This document shows positions 41,591 to 52,997 of a stretch of 64,000 nucleotides of DNA, one piece after another; positions within the stretch are counted from its first letter, which is position 1, and every line of letters starts with the position of its first letter. The notes under the pieces are model-generated. The model ran no database searches. It had not been told where the DNA came from and worked only from the letters and a program-made list of their open reading frames with translations. Location of the stretch: the NCBI RefSeq assembly GCF_001641265.1, contig NW_020167557.1, positions 1 through 64,000 on the forward strand, in the 5' to 3' direction. This DNA comes from Pseudogymnoascus destructans (Eukaryota > Ascomycota > Leotiomycetes > Thelebolales > Thelebolaceae). Made by a program: the position numbers and the translations under genes.

Positions 41591-44500
41591 CTACGGATAA
41601 GCGCCCCTGATCTTCGAAAACAGAGTCGTGTCGAGGAAATTATAGTTCGGATCCAGCTCGCAGAACGGATGCTGGTTCAGCAACGTATCAGCCGTAGGCC
41701 TTTCACCCGCAGATCTGCTTTCGTGTCAGTACATGCTAGGAAAGTCGGGAAAGTGTTGGGGGGTTAGACTCACATCTGAAAGCAATCAAGCATCAAGCCC
41801 ATAGCGTACGGGCTGATCGCATTACTAACATCATCCGGGATCGGGGGCGCCTCGTTCAAACTACCGAGTTTATACATCGCCCCCACAGCCTCCTCCTTAC
41901 TCCACGGCCTGCGCCCAGCAAACATCTCAAGCACCACACAGCCCAAACTCCAGATATCGACTTTAGCGCTATACCCATGGCCCTGCGACCTGACCACCTC
42001 AGGCGCCATCCAGAATACCGAGCCTTGCATGTTATTCGACGCGTCGTTTCCATAAATATTATCCGTCTTCTTCGAGATTCCAAAATCGCTAATCTTGCAC
42101 GTTCCATCCAGATCGAGCAGGATATTATCAGCCTTCAAATCACGATGCAAGATCCCCTCGCGATGGAGGTACGCGAGTCCCGACAGCGTCTGTCGCGTCA
42201 GCGAGCTAACGACGGGTTCCTCGAACTTCCCGTGCTTGCGCAGACAGGACCCGACGCTGCCACCGGAAATGTACTCGAGGAAGATGCTGATTGACGTCTC
42301 CTTGCGCTCGCACCCGAGGTACTGCACGATATTGACGTGGTCGAGGTCTTTCATGGTGTCGATCTCGAGGTCGAGCGTGGCAACGAGCTCTTTCATCTTG
42401 TTCTTGTCGTTGCCGGCTGCCTTGGCGCTGACTTCGACTTGCTTGACGGCGAGGAAGTCGCCGGTGGTGGCGTTCATGCCGAGGTAGACGCGGCCGTAGG
42501 TTCCTTTGCCGATTAGCTGGCCCTTAAACCAGCGGAAGGTGGCTTGGCGTTTGGGGATGGTGTCTTGTGGGATGCTGGGGAGAACCATGCTGCCTCGCTG
42601 CGGTTTGATCTGGACGATGTTCGCGCCGAACATTTTGGTGCTCTTGCGGCGCAGGATGGCGGACGGTGCCTGTCCGCCCTGTTGGGATGGCTGAGTGAAA
42701 CGCTTGTTGGCCTCATGTGCACCTCTGGCCACGTCACGGATGGACTTCATTCTACCAAGTCCGCCAGATCGACCGACGTTCCTTTGCGCAACATTCTGGA
42801 TAGATGGAGGTCGACGACTATCGAGTGTCTTGAGCGTCGATTCATCAGAGCCAAGCGTATCGCCGTTATTGTAATACGATTCCGGGTGCTCTTCAGGGAT
42901 GGGCGGAGGTGCGTTTGTAGGCATGGCCAGCTGTGGCGCACCAGAGCTTGTAGGAGACGACGGTGGGGATGGACCTTGCCCTCCTTCGAGGACAGGCTGG
43001 TCCAGATCGAGATTAGGGAAGAATTCGTCGAGGTGGTTAAACAGCGCTTCAGCGGGAGGTCTGCTTGCCCAAACATCTTCCCTCGCAAACGATCCCCGAC
43101 GAAGAATCCTGCTCATGTCCTCCGAGCCTGCAGAAATTCCACCAGATGCAGCGGACCAGTTCTCAGACAAGGCAGAGCCTGGAGTGCGGCGTTGCGGCCG
43201 CTTCCCGCTTCTTGAACTAGATACTTCGTCTCGTAGTTCGGGATTCTGCAATTGTTCGGCTGTAAGCCAAGCGTCTTTGTCCCGTCTTCCGCTACGCGCA
43301 CTAGCAGTATTGCCGTCGTCATCTCTCATGTGTTTTGGCGGAGGTTCGTATGTGTTCTCGCCGAAGCTAACTTTACTCTTTGTTCTAGTGATAACCTTCA
43401 AGGCAGGGCGTTTGTCAGTATCCCGTTGCTCCGCCTCAGCGGTGCCCAAAGTGGCATCGTTCGCATCAGACCCCTTAGCACGGTTGGGAAGGATCTGGAA
43501 GAGGCCATCGTCAGAGTCGTCATCAGAATCATCGTCTTGTTGCGTCTGCTGGGGCCGCTCAAAGGAAACCTGGGCCTCAGTAAAATCAACGTTGGGCCCG
43601 TAAGACTTGCGCTCTCCAACCAGGCTCAAGCCTCCGCCAGGGGTACCAGCACTGCTTGGGCTAACATCCACTGGCGAAACCCCTCTGCGCAGCCCTTCTT
43701 GTCTAAATTTAGCAATAGCTGCACTTTGACCCTCCAGTGGTGCGCCACGATTCTCTTCAAGCTTGTAGTCGGGAACTATAAACGGCGTATCCCCCTTACC
43801 CCATGTCAAGCTGCCTGGTGTCCCACTCGATGACCTTGGGCTGCTCCGACCTGACGCCGAAGGGCCAAACTCAACCGTTGACATTGATGATTTAGGTTTG
43901 TCATCGGTGGTATTTGCACCTGGACTTGGTTGGCCGACGTGGAGCAGATGATTGCCCATGCCAGCAAGAGCTGCTCCAATGCCGCCACCAGGGGATGCCT
44001 TTCTGTTTCGTCCAGTATCCTGAGGGAAAGTCTGAGTGCATCCAGCTGACGTTGCCGGTCGAACCTCAACATTTACAGGCCCTATAAACCCAGCAGATTG
44101 GGCAGTCTTCTTGCTCAGTGAGTTTGCCTTGATCAATGTAGCTGACTCTCCAGGCGGAGGAGGCGGTTTTCTCTGTGGGTAGAGGTTGTCCACCTTTTTG
44201 TCTTCGAAGGGCGAGCCTCTTGGCTTGTCGAAGTCAACATTCCTCGTGCCTACAATGCCTGGGCTACGTTCTTGCGTTGGATCCTCCTCAAATGAGAATT
44301 CCTTGGTTGTCTTCTTCTTAGTCTGGAAGGCGTGGTTCTTCTTGTCGACTTCGGCCTTGCGGTTATGAGGAGGCGATGAGTTTGATCGGCGTCTTTCTCC
44401 ATTTATCTGATTAAATTCATCGTCATTATATGAGCGGCCATGGTGTCCTGCTTCCTGTGGGAAGTTCGAACTCAGACCAGCAGAATCAGGTGGTCGCAAG

Positions 44501-46833
44501 TGCGTGGCTGAAGCGGGTGGGGCGCGCAGGAGTATCTTCAATCCTCCAAATGCATCCGCTCTCATCTTTTTGTTTACAATCAATTTACTGTCATCCAATG
44601 CCTCCTCGTGGTCTATTTTCCCCAGCTCTGTCGGATACATTAGGGTGTGGGCAATATCCTGAATCCCAAGCGTGTGGCATAAAATCACTCGAATATCATG
44701 AGCAGAGTCAGCATCAGTGACATCGCAAAGTCGATAGTTCAACCCGTCCAAGGTTACAAGGACAAAAAGTCTTGAGGCCGGGTTTGGGCGCTTTCCGCGG
44801 TACGTTGTGTGTGAGAATTTATCGTGCTCCAAGGCAGAATAGCTCGATGCCTGTCTATCAAGAGATGTTTCGCTAGCCGCTGCCTTCGCGTTCTGGCCAT
44901 ATTGTGGGGCTCTGAAGCTAAGAGAGGGGCTTGTTGGAGAGTCAAAGTGGTTATCGTCAGGTGAAGGAAGTAAGCCCTCTTCCTTCGGCTTGGGCTTCTT
45001 TCGCAAATACTTGAGGAAGCTTTTCGATTCTTTGGCCGAAGTGGGTGCTTCAGATTTGTAAGATCCAAATTCCGACTCGAGCGGCGACGGGCGTGTTCCT
45101 TCCTGTCCATAGCGGCGGTGGCCAGCAGCAAACCCTGCTTCACCACCTGCTCCTGCCATTCCAGATCTGAAGGCCTGGCTAATTGCTGGAGAGATTCCTG
45201 ACCCGTATATTGCTGTGCTTGAGGAGACGGAGTCTGTGCTATTGCTAGCGCGGTGCCCAAATGTTGTACTATGCGGCGAAGCAGAAAGCTTCCCTTGAAA
45301 TGTGGGTACATACGTCGCAAACGATTGCCCTGGGCTCCCGCTTTTTGGGCTGCCTTCCGTGCGTAATGCAGGTCCCATAAAATGCCCGCTATCTGACATG
45401 TCAGCGCTCGCATTAGGGCTGTGTCTCCGAGAGGGATCACTGCCATCAAGTGACTTCAACATATTCCGATGGCCACGGCTATCGGTGGGGCTATCGTTCG
45501 ATTGGTATGAAGAGCCCGTATAATTGGGAAGAGTTGTGCTTCGATTCTGAGAAGTGATGCGCTTTCCGACCCCTGGGCTCGGCGCATTGAACATGGACTG
45601 CTTATCAGGGCTCTCGTCGTCGGGGTTAGCTGTGCTGGGAGTTGTCACGTAGCTTTCCCGCGTCATGTTTGGAGAAGACCCTTGGGTGTGATCTACACAA
45701 GCGTTGAAGGAATTTGCAGAGTTTGATTCTCGTCGGCCGTGCGAAGATCTACCAGCAGGTTTTCCGGTGGTAATCTCGCGTATCAATTTGCGCATCCGTT
45801 TGCCCTCTTCTCGTTCCCGAGACTGGTCCCAGCCTGTTCCACTGGATGAGCATTGCTTTGCCAGTCGAGGGTAGACCTGCTGGTGCATCATACCGAAATT
45901 AGCACGTTTGCCGTGCCCAGTACCCAGTTCAAGGAACGCAGAGCCGTGCACTTCCAACGCCTTAAATGTCTCTTGCCAGTCTGCAGAGAAGTGGTTCTTA
46001 GCTAGCCACAATAAGACACGTTCCAACGGCCATTGGGCAGCAAGCTCAATTTGCGCCTGTGTCAGAGCCGGGGCATTGGTATTGTTCATGTTGCCAGGCT
46101 CGGCTGTTAAATCCCCTGATTGAGTTATAGGATTGCTTGGCGTTGCTGTTGTCGGTCTGGAGCCATACTCTTGACCAGGCACGTGTGTGTTATTTTGCCT
46201 GATTGTGGACGTTTGTGTCTGATACAGTCTCTCGCGGTCGTTGTAGAAGCTGCTTGGCCCTTCATCCATGGGTGTCGTTAGGCCACTTTCTGTCGCAGTC
46301 CGGCTCGAACCTCGCGAGGATTCTGATACAGCAGAGAACTCTGAGCCGTCGGCACTGCCGAAACCAGGGATTCCGACGCCAACACCAAACGACAACTCGC
46401 CCGCGTGTGGAGTATAGGTTGCTGACATCTGAGTTTCATTTGCCTGTTGTGTCTGAAGTCTGGTCAGAGGTGCGGCCATGTTCATCGGATACTGTTGGCT
46501 CGGATTGTATGTTTGGTACTGGTTATTGGCCGATGCTTGTAGTGGGGGCGGGCCGGGATATTGTCGAGCATCATAGGCACGACCCCAGGAGTTCTGCCAG
46601 CCACCCTGCATAGGATGGGCACTTCCAGGATGCGGGGGTGGTGGAGGCAGCATCATTCCGTTTGGGTGCTGTTGTGGCTGTCCTGGTCCAGGCCTGGGTG
46701 GTGGCGGCGGAAGCGTCATCATATGGGTTTGCTGGATGGGTGGTGATTGTAAGGGTGGTGGCGGCGGGGGGACATACCCTCCCGGCGCGCTTGAGCCTGG
46801 CCCATGACGCTGCCCTGGTTGATACATTGGCAT
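41591..46833 (-). CDS. bck1: MAP kinase kinase kinase, Bck1/BckA type
   Basis: This is the MAPKKK of the cell-wall integrity cascade, which relays Pkc1 signals to the MAPKK and Slt2/MpkA. A proline-rich N-terminus (VPPPPPPLQSPP) is followed by a SAM-like region (WPLERVLLWLAKNHFSADW), long Ser-rich linkers, a ubiquitin/RA-like segment (LFVLVTLDGLNYRLCDVTD) and the C-terminal kinase domain. Kinase residues visible: GKGTYGRVYLG, AVKQVEV, HRDLKADNILL, ISDFGISKK and MAPEVV. An intron at 41715-41773 (GTGAGT...AGCAG) leads to the last exon 41714-41591, encoding the ISAGERPTADTLL...DPNYNFLDTTL end. The first open exon starts with ATG 46833. However, a neighbouring frame continues upstream to about 47170 with Ser/Pro-rich sequence (SSSIYPPGVGRRTRAL), so the true start is probably further right, with a 1-nt break near 46885. 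Confidence 0.9.
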
Positions 46834-47764
46834 GCTCTGTCCTGCCCGCGTCGCTGGTCGATATGAGTTGCTGTTGCTGGATGGTATTAGGAGGAGGTGC
46901 TGTCTCGGCTGTAAGCGCCCGAGTTCGTCGTCCTACGCCGGGAGGGTAGATAGAGCTCGAGGCGCTGAGGCTAGGATATGGAGATCCAGAACCGTGAGAC
47001 GGTATGAGAAGTGAGCTCGGGCTGTTGCCAGCAGTATAATATGTAGGAACGTCGTTCAGAATAAGGTCGTTTGGGAATGCCCCTCCTTCATTCGTGGTGC
47101 AGGCGGCAGGTGAAGCGCTGCGGTTTATGTCCGAGTAGTTCGAACGTGTTGATGATGATCGTTGGGCAGGAACTTGTCATCGCAATCCATTCATCGTCGG
47201 AGCCAGCAGTACCAGCCTTTCCAGCCTTTGTAGTTCAGACAGCAATGTCCTGAACGGCTGTTGGCATAGCACAATGCGGGTGGCAGCCGCGTCAGTATTT
47301 GACGGCGCTGTTTGTAATTCGAGCAATGGCGTTTGGAGCTGCATGCGCCCTTTACCGCGTCGGCGAGTAGAGTCGCGTTTCAAGAAGGTGATGCTTGGTT
47401 TGAATCGACTATGCGATCCTAATTCTTCGATGTGACCCTTCAGGTCTCGATTCCTTTGACAGCGATTGTTCCCTGTTTACAGAACTGTTCACAGTTCTGT
47501 TCACAGTTCTGAATACTTTGGGTAGCCACTCAGCTTCTGGGATCCCCATGGTTTCTAGACCGTTGGGCGCTTTGACCCCTAGAAAGGTGCACACGGGAGT
47601 TTCCGTTCGCCCCTAAGAAACGAGGTACAGGGCGTTAACCAAAATAAAAAAAGATTTCGTCCCCAGATATATGATATTTATTTGTTTATTTGTGTTACAT
47701 ATTAATCATATTTATATATAAACGCGCCGTTGTGGTACTGGAGTTTATTTGAGAGTACCCAGTA
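46834..47764. other. Probable N-terminal extension and promoter of the MAPKKK
   Basis: On the minus strand 47170-46840 is open in one frame (NEGGAFPNDLILNDVPTYY, then SPYPSLSASSSIYPPG). It probably belongs to the MAPKKK. Beyond it, 47200-47764 shows no gene; it contains a short tandem repeat of GTTCACAGTTCT at about 47486-47510 and AT-rich sequence. Confidence 0.5.
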
Positions 47765-48690
47765 AAAACAATAAATAAATTCTATATACCCAGTTCCATC
47801 CCACGTGACCCGCCCAAGCCCAATCTAGAAACTCCCCACGTATGAGAACGGGCTGTAAACCCCCCCGTAAACCCCCCTGTTCTCATATGAGAACGGGTCA
47901 ATTATGAGGCCTGCGGCAAGTCCTGGCATTATGCCCAGGCTCGCCGCAGGTGCCGCAGCGTGTGCGGACCAAGTCCGGCACGGCGGCAACGACTGCCCCA
48001 AACGGCAGAAGTCCTCCATGATCCCGGCGAGCCCGGCGTCCTCGAGGACGCCGGGCATCCTCCCTCCGAACCCTCTCTTTTCGCGGTCGGCCGCGGGGGA
48101 TTCCATTGCTCGTCGTCGGGGCTGGCTCGGACACGCCAGGCACAGCCCTCCTCGGGACAAACGGCGGTTGCCCCGTCTTTGTCCCTCCTCTGGAGCCGCC
48201 AAGAGAACTTCTCCTTGACGGCCCAGCCGTCCAGGGGGCGGGACCAAGCGTCCAAGTCGAGGAACTCGCTACCGTCGACAGGGGCAGCGAGTTCGGCTAG
48301 CGAGGCCATCGTAGGAGGCAGGGGCGGGGGAGGCGGGGGAGTTTGTGCCTCGCGCGAGGGCTTCCGAGGGGTGTTTCGAGGGGGTCGGAGGAGGGAGGGA
48401 GCCTGGGAGGTGTCAGCGGGGTTCTGTGGTGGAGGGGAGGAAGGGAAGGGGGAGGAGGTTTGGGGGTCTCAATTGACCCCCGACTTACCGTGCAATTGAG
48501 CTGGTATATTGCCAGCTCAATTGCTTCAAAAAGGCCATATGAGAGCACCTACTCTCAAATGAGAGTACGCCTCTCATTGGCTCGTTAACCTTTCCAAAGG
48601 AGGGTTAGCGGCCGACTGGGTAGATGGAGTTTTCTTACCAGTTTACTGGGTATATCGAGTTTTTGCCCTTTATTTATTGTTTTACTATAT
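47765..48690 (-). mobile_element. Shortened MULE-like element (tentative)
   Basis: The ends are inverted relatives: AGTAAAAACAATAAATAAA followed by TATACCCAGT on the left, and AGTAAAACAATAAATAAA followed by ATATACCCAGT read inward from the right. Inside are a perfect 16-bp palindrome GTTCTCATATGAGAAC (about 47879-47894) and a 12-bp-stem hairpin CAATTGAGCTGG...CCAGCTCAATTG (about 48492-48522). A clean target duplication was not found. It carries remnants of a transposase. Confidence 0.55.
47898..48309 (-). pseudogene. MULE-type transposase remnant (FAR1-like N-terminus plus zinc knuckle)
   Basis: One minus-strand frame reads LDLDAWSRPLDGWAVKEKFS, then CPEEGCAWRVRAS, the layout of the FAR1/GCM-like DNA-binding domain at the start of fungal Mutator-like transposases. 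Another frame downstream reads IPRGRPRKERVRRED and ends CGTCGEPGHNARTC, a CCHC zinc knuckle normally near the C-terminus. The catalytic core between them is missing, so this looks like an internally deleted, frame-shifted copy. It is the only coding trace in this stretch. Confidence 0.6.
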
Positions 48691-49049
48691 CCCATGAGCC
48701 ACCGGCCAGCCACAGAAACCTAACTTCCATCACACGTCCTAAGACATTCGGATTCAGGCATTTTCATGCTTGTCTGATATGTAAGTAAAGACCTGCAGTA
48801 TCAGCTACTGGCTTGATACAGGTATCATGACGGATTTAGGTAGTTTCTTGCAGGATGCGCCAACTGCCGGTCGATGACTTCATCGATAACCACCAAGGTG
48901 GGGTGGCACTTGCCAAAACACTTACGATTCTTCAATTCTTCTTTCCACACATAATCTGGATTCATAGTTGAAATAATATCTCTTTGTCTCCAGTGAAAAC
49001 CCAAGACAAAGCCAAACTATTCTCAAGCAAATTCTCGTAACAGTCAACC
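48691..49049 (+). promoter_or_regulatory. Upstream region of pyruvate decarboxylase
   Basis: A 359-bp gap before the pdc start, following the MULE-like relic. The 5' UTR probably lies in 48930-49049. No specific binding site was recognised. Confidence 0.45.
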
Positions 49050-50895
49050 ATGTCTTCAAAACCCGAGGATATCCGGACGGCGGACCTGCACAAACCCGTC
49101 GATATTGCCGAGTATCTATTTACTCGCCTTAAGCAGATCGGCTGTGATTCAATTCATGGAGTTCCAGGAGATTTCAATTTGGTCGCATTGGACTATATCC
49201 CCAAGGCTGGTCTCAAATGGGCTGGGAACTGCAACGAACTTAATGCCGGTGCGTGTTGTGTAGCTTCCCTAACCCATTCTATAAATACTAATAGATCATA
49301 TTACAGCATATGCAGCTGACGGGTATGCGCGTGTCAAGGGAATCGCTGCCATCGTCACAACATTCGGAGTCGGAGAGCTCTCGGCGATAAACGGAATAGC
49401 TGGATCGTACTCTGAGCAAGTCCCAGTTGTGCACATCGTCGGCACCCCTTCGACAACGTCTCAGAAAAATGGGATTCTCTTGCATCATACCCTCGGCAAT
49501 GGAAACTTCAACGTCTTCTCCGATATGAGCAAGGAGATCTCCTGTGCCATGGCCAAATTAACCCACGCAGATGATGCCGCGTCGCTCATTGACAACGCTT
49601 TGAGGGAATGCTGGGTGCAGAGTCGACCTGTCTACATTGCACTCCCGACAGATATGGTGCAAAAGAAGGTCGAAGGCAAAAGGTTGCAGACGCCAATTGA
49701 TCTATCATTCCCCGAGAATGACCCTGAAAAGGAGAAATACGTGCTTGATGTAATCTTCAAATACCTCTATGCCGCTAAGGAGCCAATTATATTGGTGGAC
49801 TCTTGCGCAATCCGCCACAGAGTGTTGAAGGAAACGCATGATTTCATCGAGAAGAGCGGTTTGCCCGTATTCGTAGCACCCATGGGAAAGAGTGCTATCA
49901 ATGAAAGCCATCCCAACTACGGTGGTGTGTATGCAGGCGAAGGGAGCTTGCCCGAAGTCAGAAAGCGCGTAGACGCTTCTGACTTAGTCTTAAATATCGG
50001 TGCTATCAAGAGCGATTTCAACACAGGTAAGTTGCCCATAAATATCACCTACACGAGCCCTTCGAACTAACTATCCACAGGTGGCTTCTCGTACAAGACG
50101 TCACAGCTGAACACGATTGACCTCCACAGCACATTCACCAAAGTTCGCTACTCCGAGTACCCCGGAGTGAGCATGAGAGGTCTCCTGCGCAATCTCGCCA
50201 AAAGTATCGACACAACGAAGCTTACCAGAAGCGCAATCCCAGTCCCTGTGCCGAAGAACAGAGTCGCCGAGAATAGTGGCAGATCCGAGATTATCACACA
50301 GGCTATGCTATGGCCTACCGTCGGAGAATTCTTCGAGGAAAACGACATCGTCGTGACGGAGACTGGTACTTCCAATTTTGGTATTTGGGAGACGAGGTTC
50401 CCTCCAGGCGTCACGGCACTAAGCCAGGTGCTTTGGGGTAGCATTGGGTGGTCCGTCGGCGCTTGCCAGGGAGCAGCTCTTGCTGCGGTAGACGCAGGTG
50501 GAAAGAGGAGAACGATCCTCTTTGTCGGCGATGGCAGTTTCCAGCTCACGGCACAGGAAGTGAGCACCATGCTCCGGCTAGATCTCAAGCCAATCATCTT
50601 CATTCTTTGCAACGATGGATACACCATCGAACGGTTCATCCATGGAATGGATGCTGAGTACAACGATATCGCGACCTGGAAGCACAAGTCCCTTATTGAT
50701 GCCTTCGGCGGTGCTGCCAAGGGAGCGAGGACGTACCAGGTTAAGACTCAGAAGGAGGTTAGGGATCTGTTTGATACTAAGGAGTTCAAGTCTGCGAATG
50801 TTTTGCAGCTGGTGGAACTCTTTATCCCGAAGGAAGATGCTCCAGGGGCTCTGAAGATGATAGCGGAGGCCAGTGCGAAAACGAATGCGAGCTAA
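49050..50895 (+). CDS. pdc1: Pyruvate decarboxylase
   Basis: This cytosolic thiamine-diphosphate enzyme converts pyruvate to acetaldehyde and CO2 in alcoholic fermentation. Exons are 49050-49248, 49307-50026 and 50081-50895, giving 577 residues, the usual family length. Family residues visible: the acidic active-site motif VPGDFNL, the cofactor-activating glutamate in NCNELNA, the double histidine in LLHHTLGNG, and the TPP-magnesium motif beginning GDGSFQLTAQEVS and ending NDGYTIE. Introns carry GTGCGT/CTAAT and GTAAGT/CTAAC signals. It starts at the ATG giving MSSKPEDIRTADLHKPVDIA. Fungi often have several paralogues; which one this is cannot be told from sequence alone. Confidence 0.93.
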
Positions 50896-51339
50896 GTTTG
50901 AAGTATGGGAAACAGTGGGGTATTAAAGGTCCAAAGTAACCTGTAACGTAAAATATAAGTGATCTTAAGTAGTATAGCTAATTGATACTTGAGTTATGAA
51001 ATGTTCGGAATATGGGATAAATTGTTAGGAAATAATTGAGGTTAAATAAATAAGAAACAAACACGATAATATAAAATGTGCCTATTCTTTCGCATTTGAA
51101 GGGAAAACAGCTTTAAAACCATTACAATTTAATTATCATACTAGAACCAAATGCAAACCCAAGATAAATACATCGTAAATGACACGATAAAGTGTGGTTA
51201 TTAAAATATTTCGCTCCTTCCAACCTAACATTAAGCACTGACGTCGTCACAAAAAAATTCGCTTGTTTATATATTCCGAAAGCGTGATGGGGGAAGCACC
51301 TGACTTCCACCGACATCGCCACATTTTAACAATCACAAA
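50896..51339. other. Intergenic pdc-tan1
   Basis: An AT-rich 3' flank of pdc followed by the short upstream region of the THUMP gene. No gene or repeat seen. Confidence 0.5.
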
Positions 51340-52997
51340 ATGGCTGACACGAATAAGCGGAAGTCAGGGCCGGGAGATAGCAGAGATGATAAGCAAGGCA
51401 AGAGAAGCAAGGTATGTTCTGATTTTCGTTCGTTGTCCAATTCTCGTTGGTTCATTTGGGCGGCGTTTGGTCGGTGTTTGGTCAATATTGGGACGACGAT
51501 GCACGTCGCCCAAGTCGAACAGCGTCAGGATAATATGCAATTGTGGCTCGGTTCATGTCTATCTCTGCGGAATTCGGCACTGTATCCCACGCCACGGCAC
51601 ACAATCTCATGAGTATACTGACATGATCGCAGGGCGGGTCAGGTGGAAAATGGCAAACGCCACACCAAAAGAGCAAAGCCAACACTCCACGGGGCGGTGG
51701 GAAGATTGAGCCTGGCGATGCGGGAATCTGGGCTACCTGCATGAAAAGCAAAGAAGGGAAAGCTACGGAGGAATTGAAGAGCCTCTTTGAACATGTAAAG
51801 TCACGCGGCACGAATTGGCGTGGCATAACTGACCACCTATCCAGTCTGCCGAGAAGTTCTACAATATTTCACCTGTGAAAGAAGATGATGATGAAGATGA
51901 GGATATCGAAGCCTCCATTCGGAAAGAGATCAGCGGCATGGCGGCGACGAAGGATGCGCCAAAGATGTTCCAGCCCGTCTTCCTGGATGTGCAGTGTGTG
52001 CTGTTCTTCAAGCTACAGCCTGCAATTGAGCCCGTCGACTTCGTCCATCGGATATGCGAGGAGGCAGCGAGTAACCCCACTGGAAGGACACACAGATTCC
52101 TGAACAGGCTGACGCCAATGACACGTATGGGGCGAGCGACGCAGACCGACCTGGAGGCACTGGCTAGGGAGGTCTTACAGAAACATTTTCGGCTAGTGGA
52201 TGGAGACGGGACGGAAGGGAAAGCGGGCGAGTGTGATGCCCAAGATTTCTGCTCGGTAAGTCTTTTTTAATTCAGCTTTCGTGGTTCTAGACGTGCGTGT
52301 TGGAGTGGCTCCTTCGAGGCAATCATGGTCAAATTCTGAGTCTATAGCGATGGATGCAGGCACACGTGCTCAAATCATATGCACTCTGGGAGAGACATCT
52401 ATACTGACACATCACAGTATGCGATCCGACCAACAATCCGCAACCACAGCCTCTTAAAGCGTGATGTTGTAATCAACACTATCGCAAATCTCATCGATAA
52501 GTCCCACAAAGTCTCGCTCACTAACCCAGACAAGGTTATATTGGTCGAACTATACCAAGTAAGTGCATCCCCCACTGCCGGCATACCAGTCCGCAGATCT
52601 CATCCCTAGCTTCGCGCACTCCGTTTGGCAGCTCGGTTACACGATGTGAGAGCTACGCGATGCGATGCCCTCAGGGTCCATACTTTAGCTCCACAGCTGT
52701 ATGCACACGCTATGATTTGGTCTCGGCATTCCTACCAGTTTGAAGGGGTCAACCACAGAACTAACTTTTGAATTACAGAATGTTTGTGGCATGAGTGTCG
52801 TGGGAAGCGATTGGGAGGCACTTAAGCGCTACAACCTCAACGAAATTTACTTGCCCACTCCCAAACCGGGGCCGGCGGCACCTGTAACAGAGGGGGTCCC
52901 TGCAGCGGAACTTACGGCGCCAGATCTGGCAACGAAAGACGAGACACACGTGCCCGATGAAAACACTGTTGCAGAGCCGACGGCGGCGGCACCGTAG
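51340..52997 (+). CDS. tan1: TAN1/THUMPD1-like tRNA acetylation adaptor (THUMP domain)
   Basis: Tan1 partners with the Kre33/NAT10 acetyltransferase to make N4-acetylcytidine in the D-arm of serine and leucine tRNAs. Five exons: 51340-51411, 51633-51794, 51845-52255, 52418-52558 and 52779-52997. They join in phase 0 to give 334 residues. Visible features are a basic, Gly-rich N-terminus (KSGPGDSRDDKQGKRSK), IEPGDAGIWATCMKSKEGKA, an acidic stretch (EDDDEDEDIE), and a THUMP region (DVQCVLFFKLQPAIEPVDFV; RFLNRLTPMTRMGRA; YAIRPTIRNHSLLKRD). The conserved end is NVCGMSVVGSDWEALKRYNL. Length and order match fungal Tan1 proteins. The C-terminal Ala/Pro-rich tail is variable. Confidence 0.9.
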
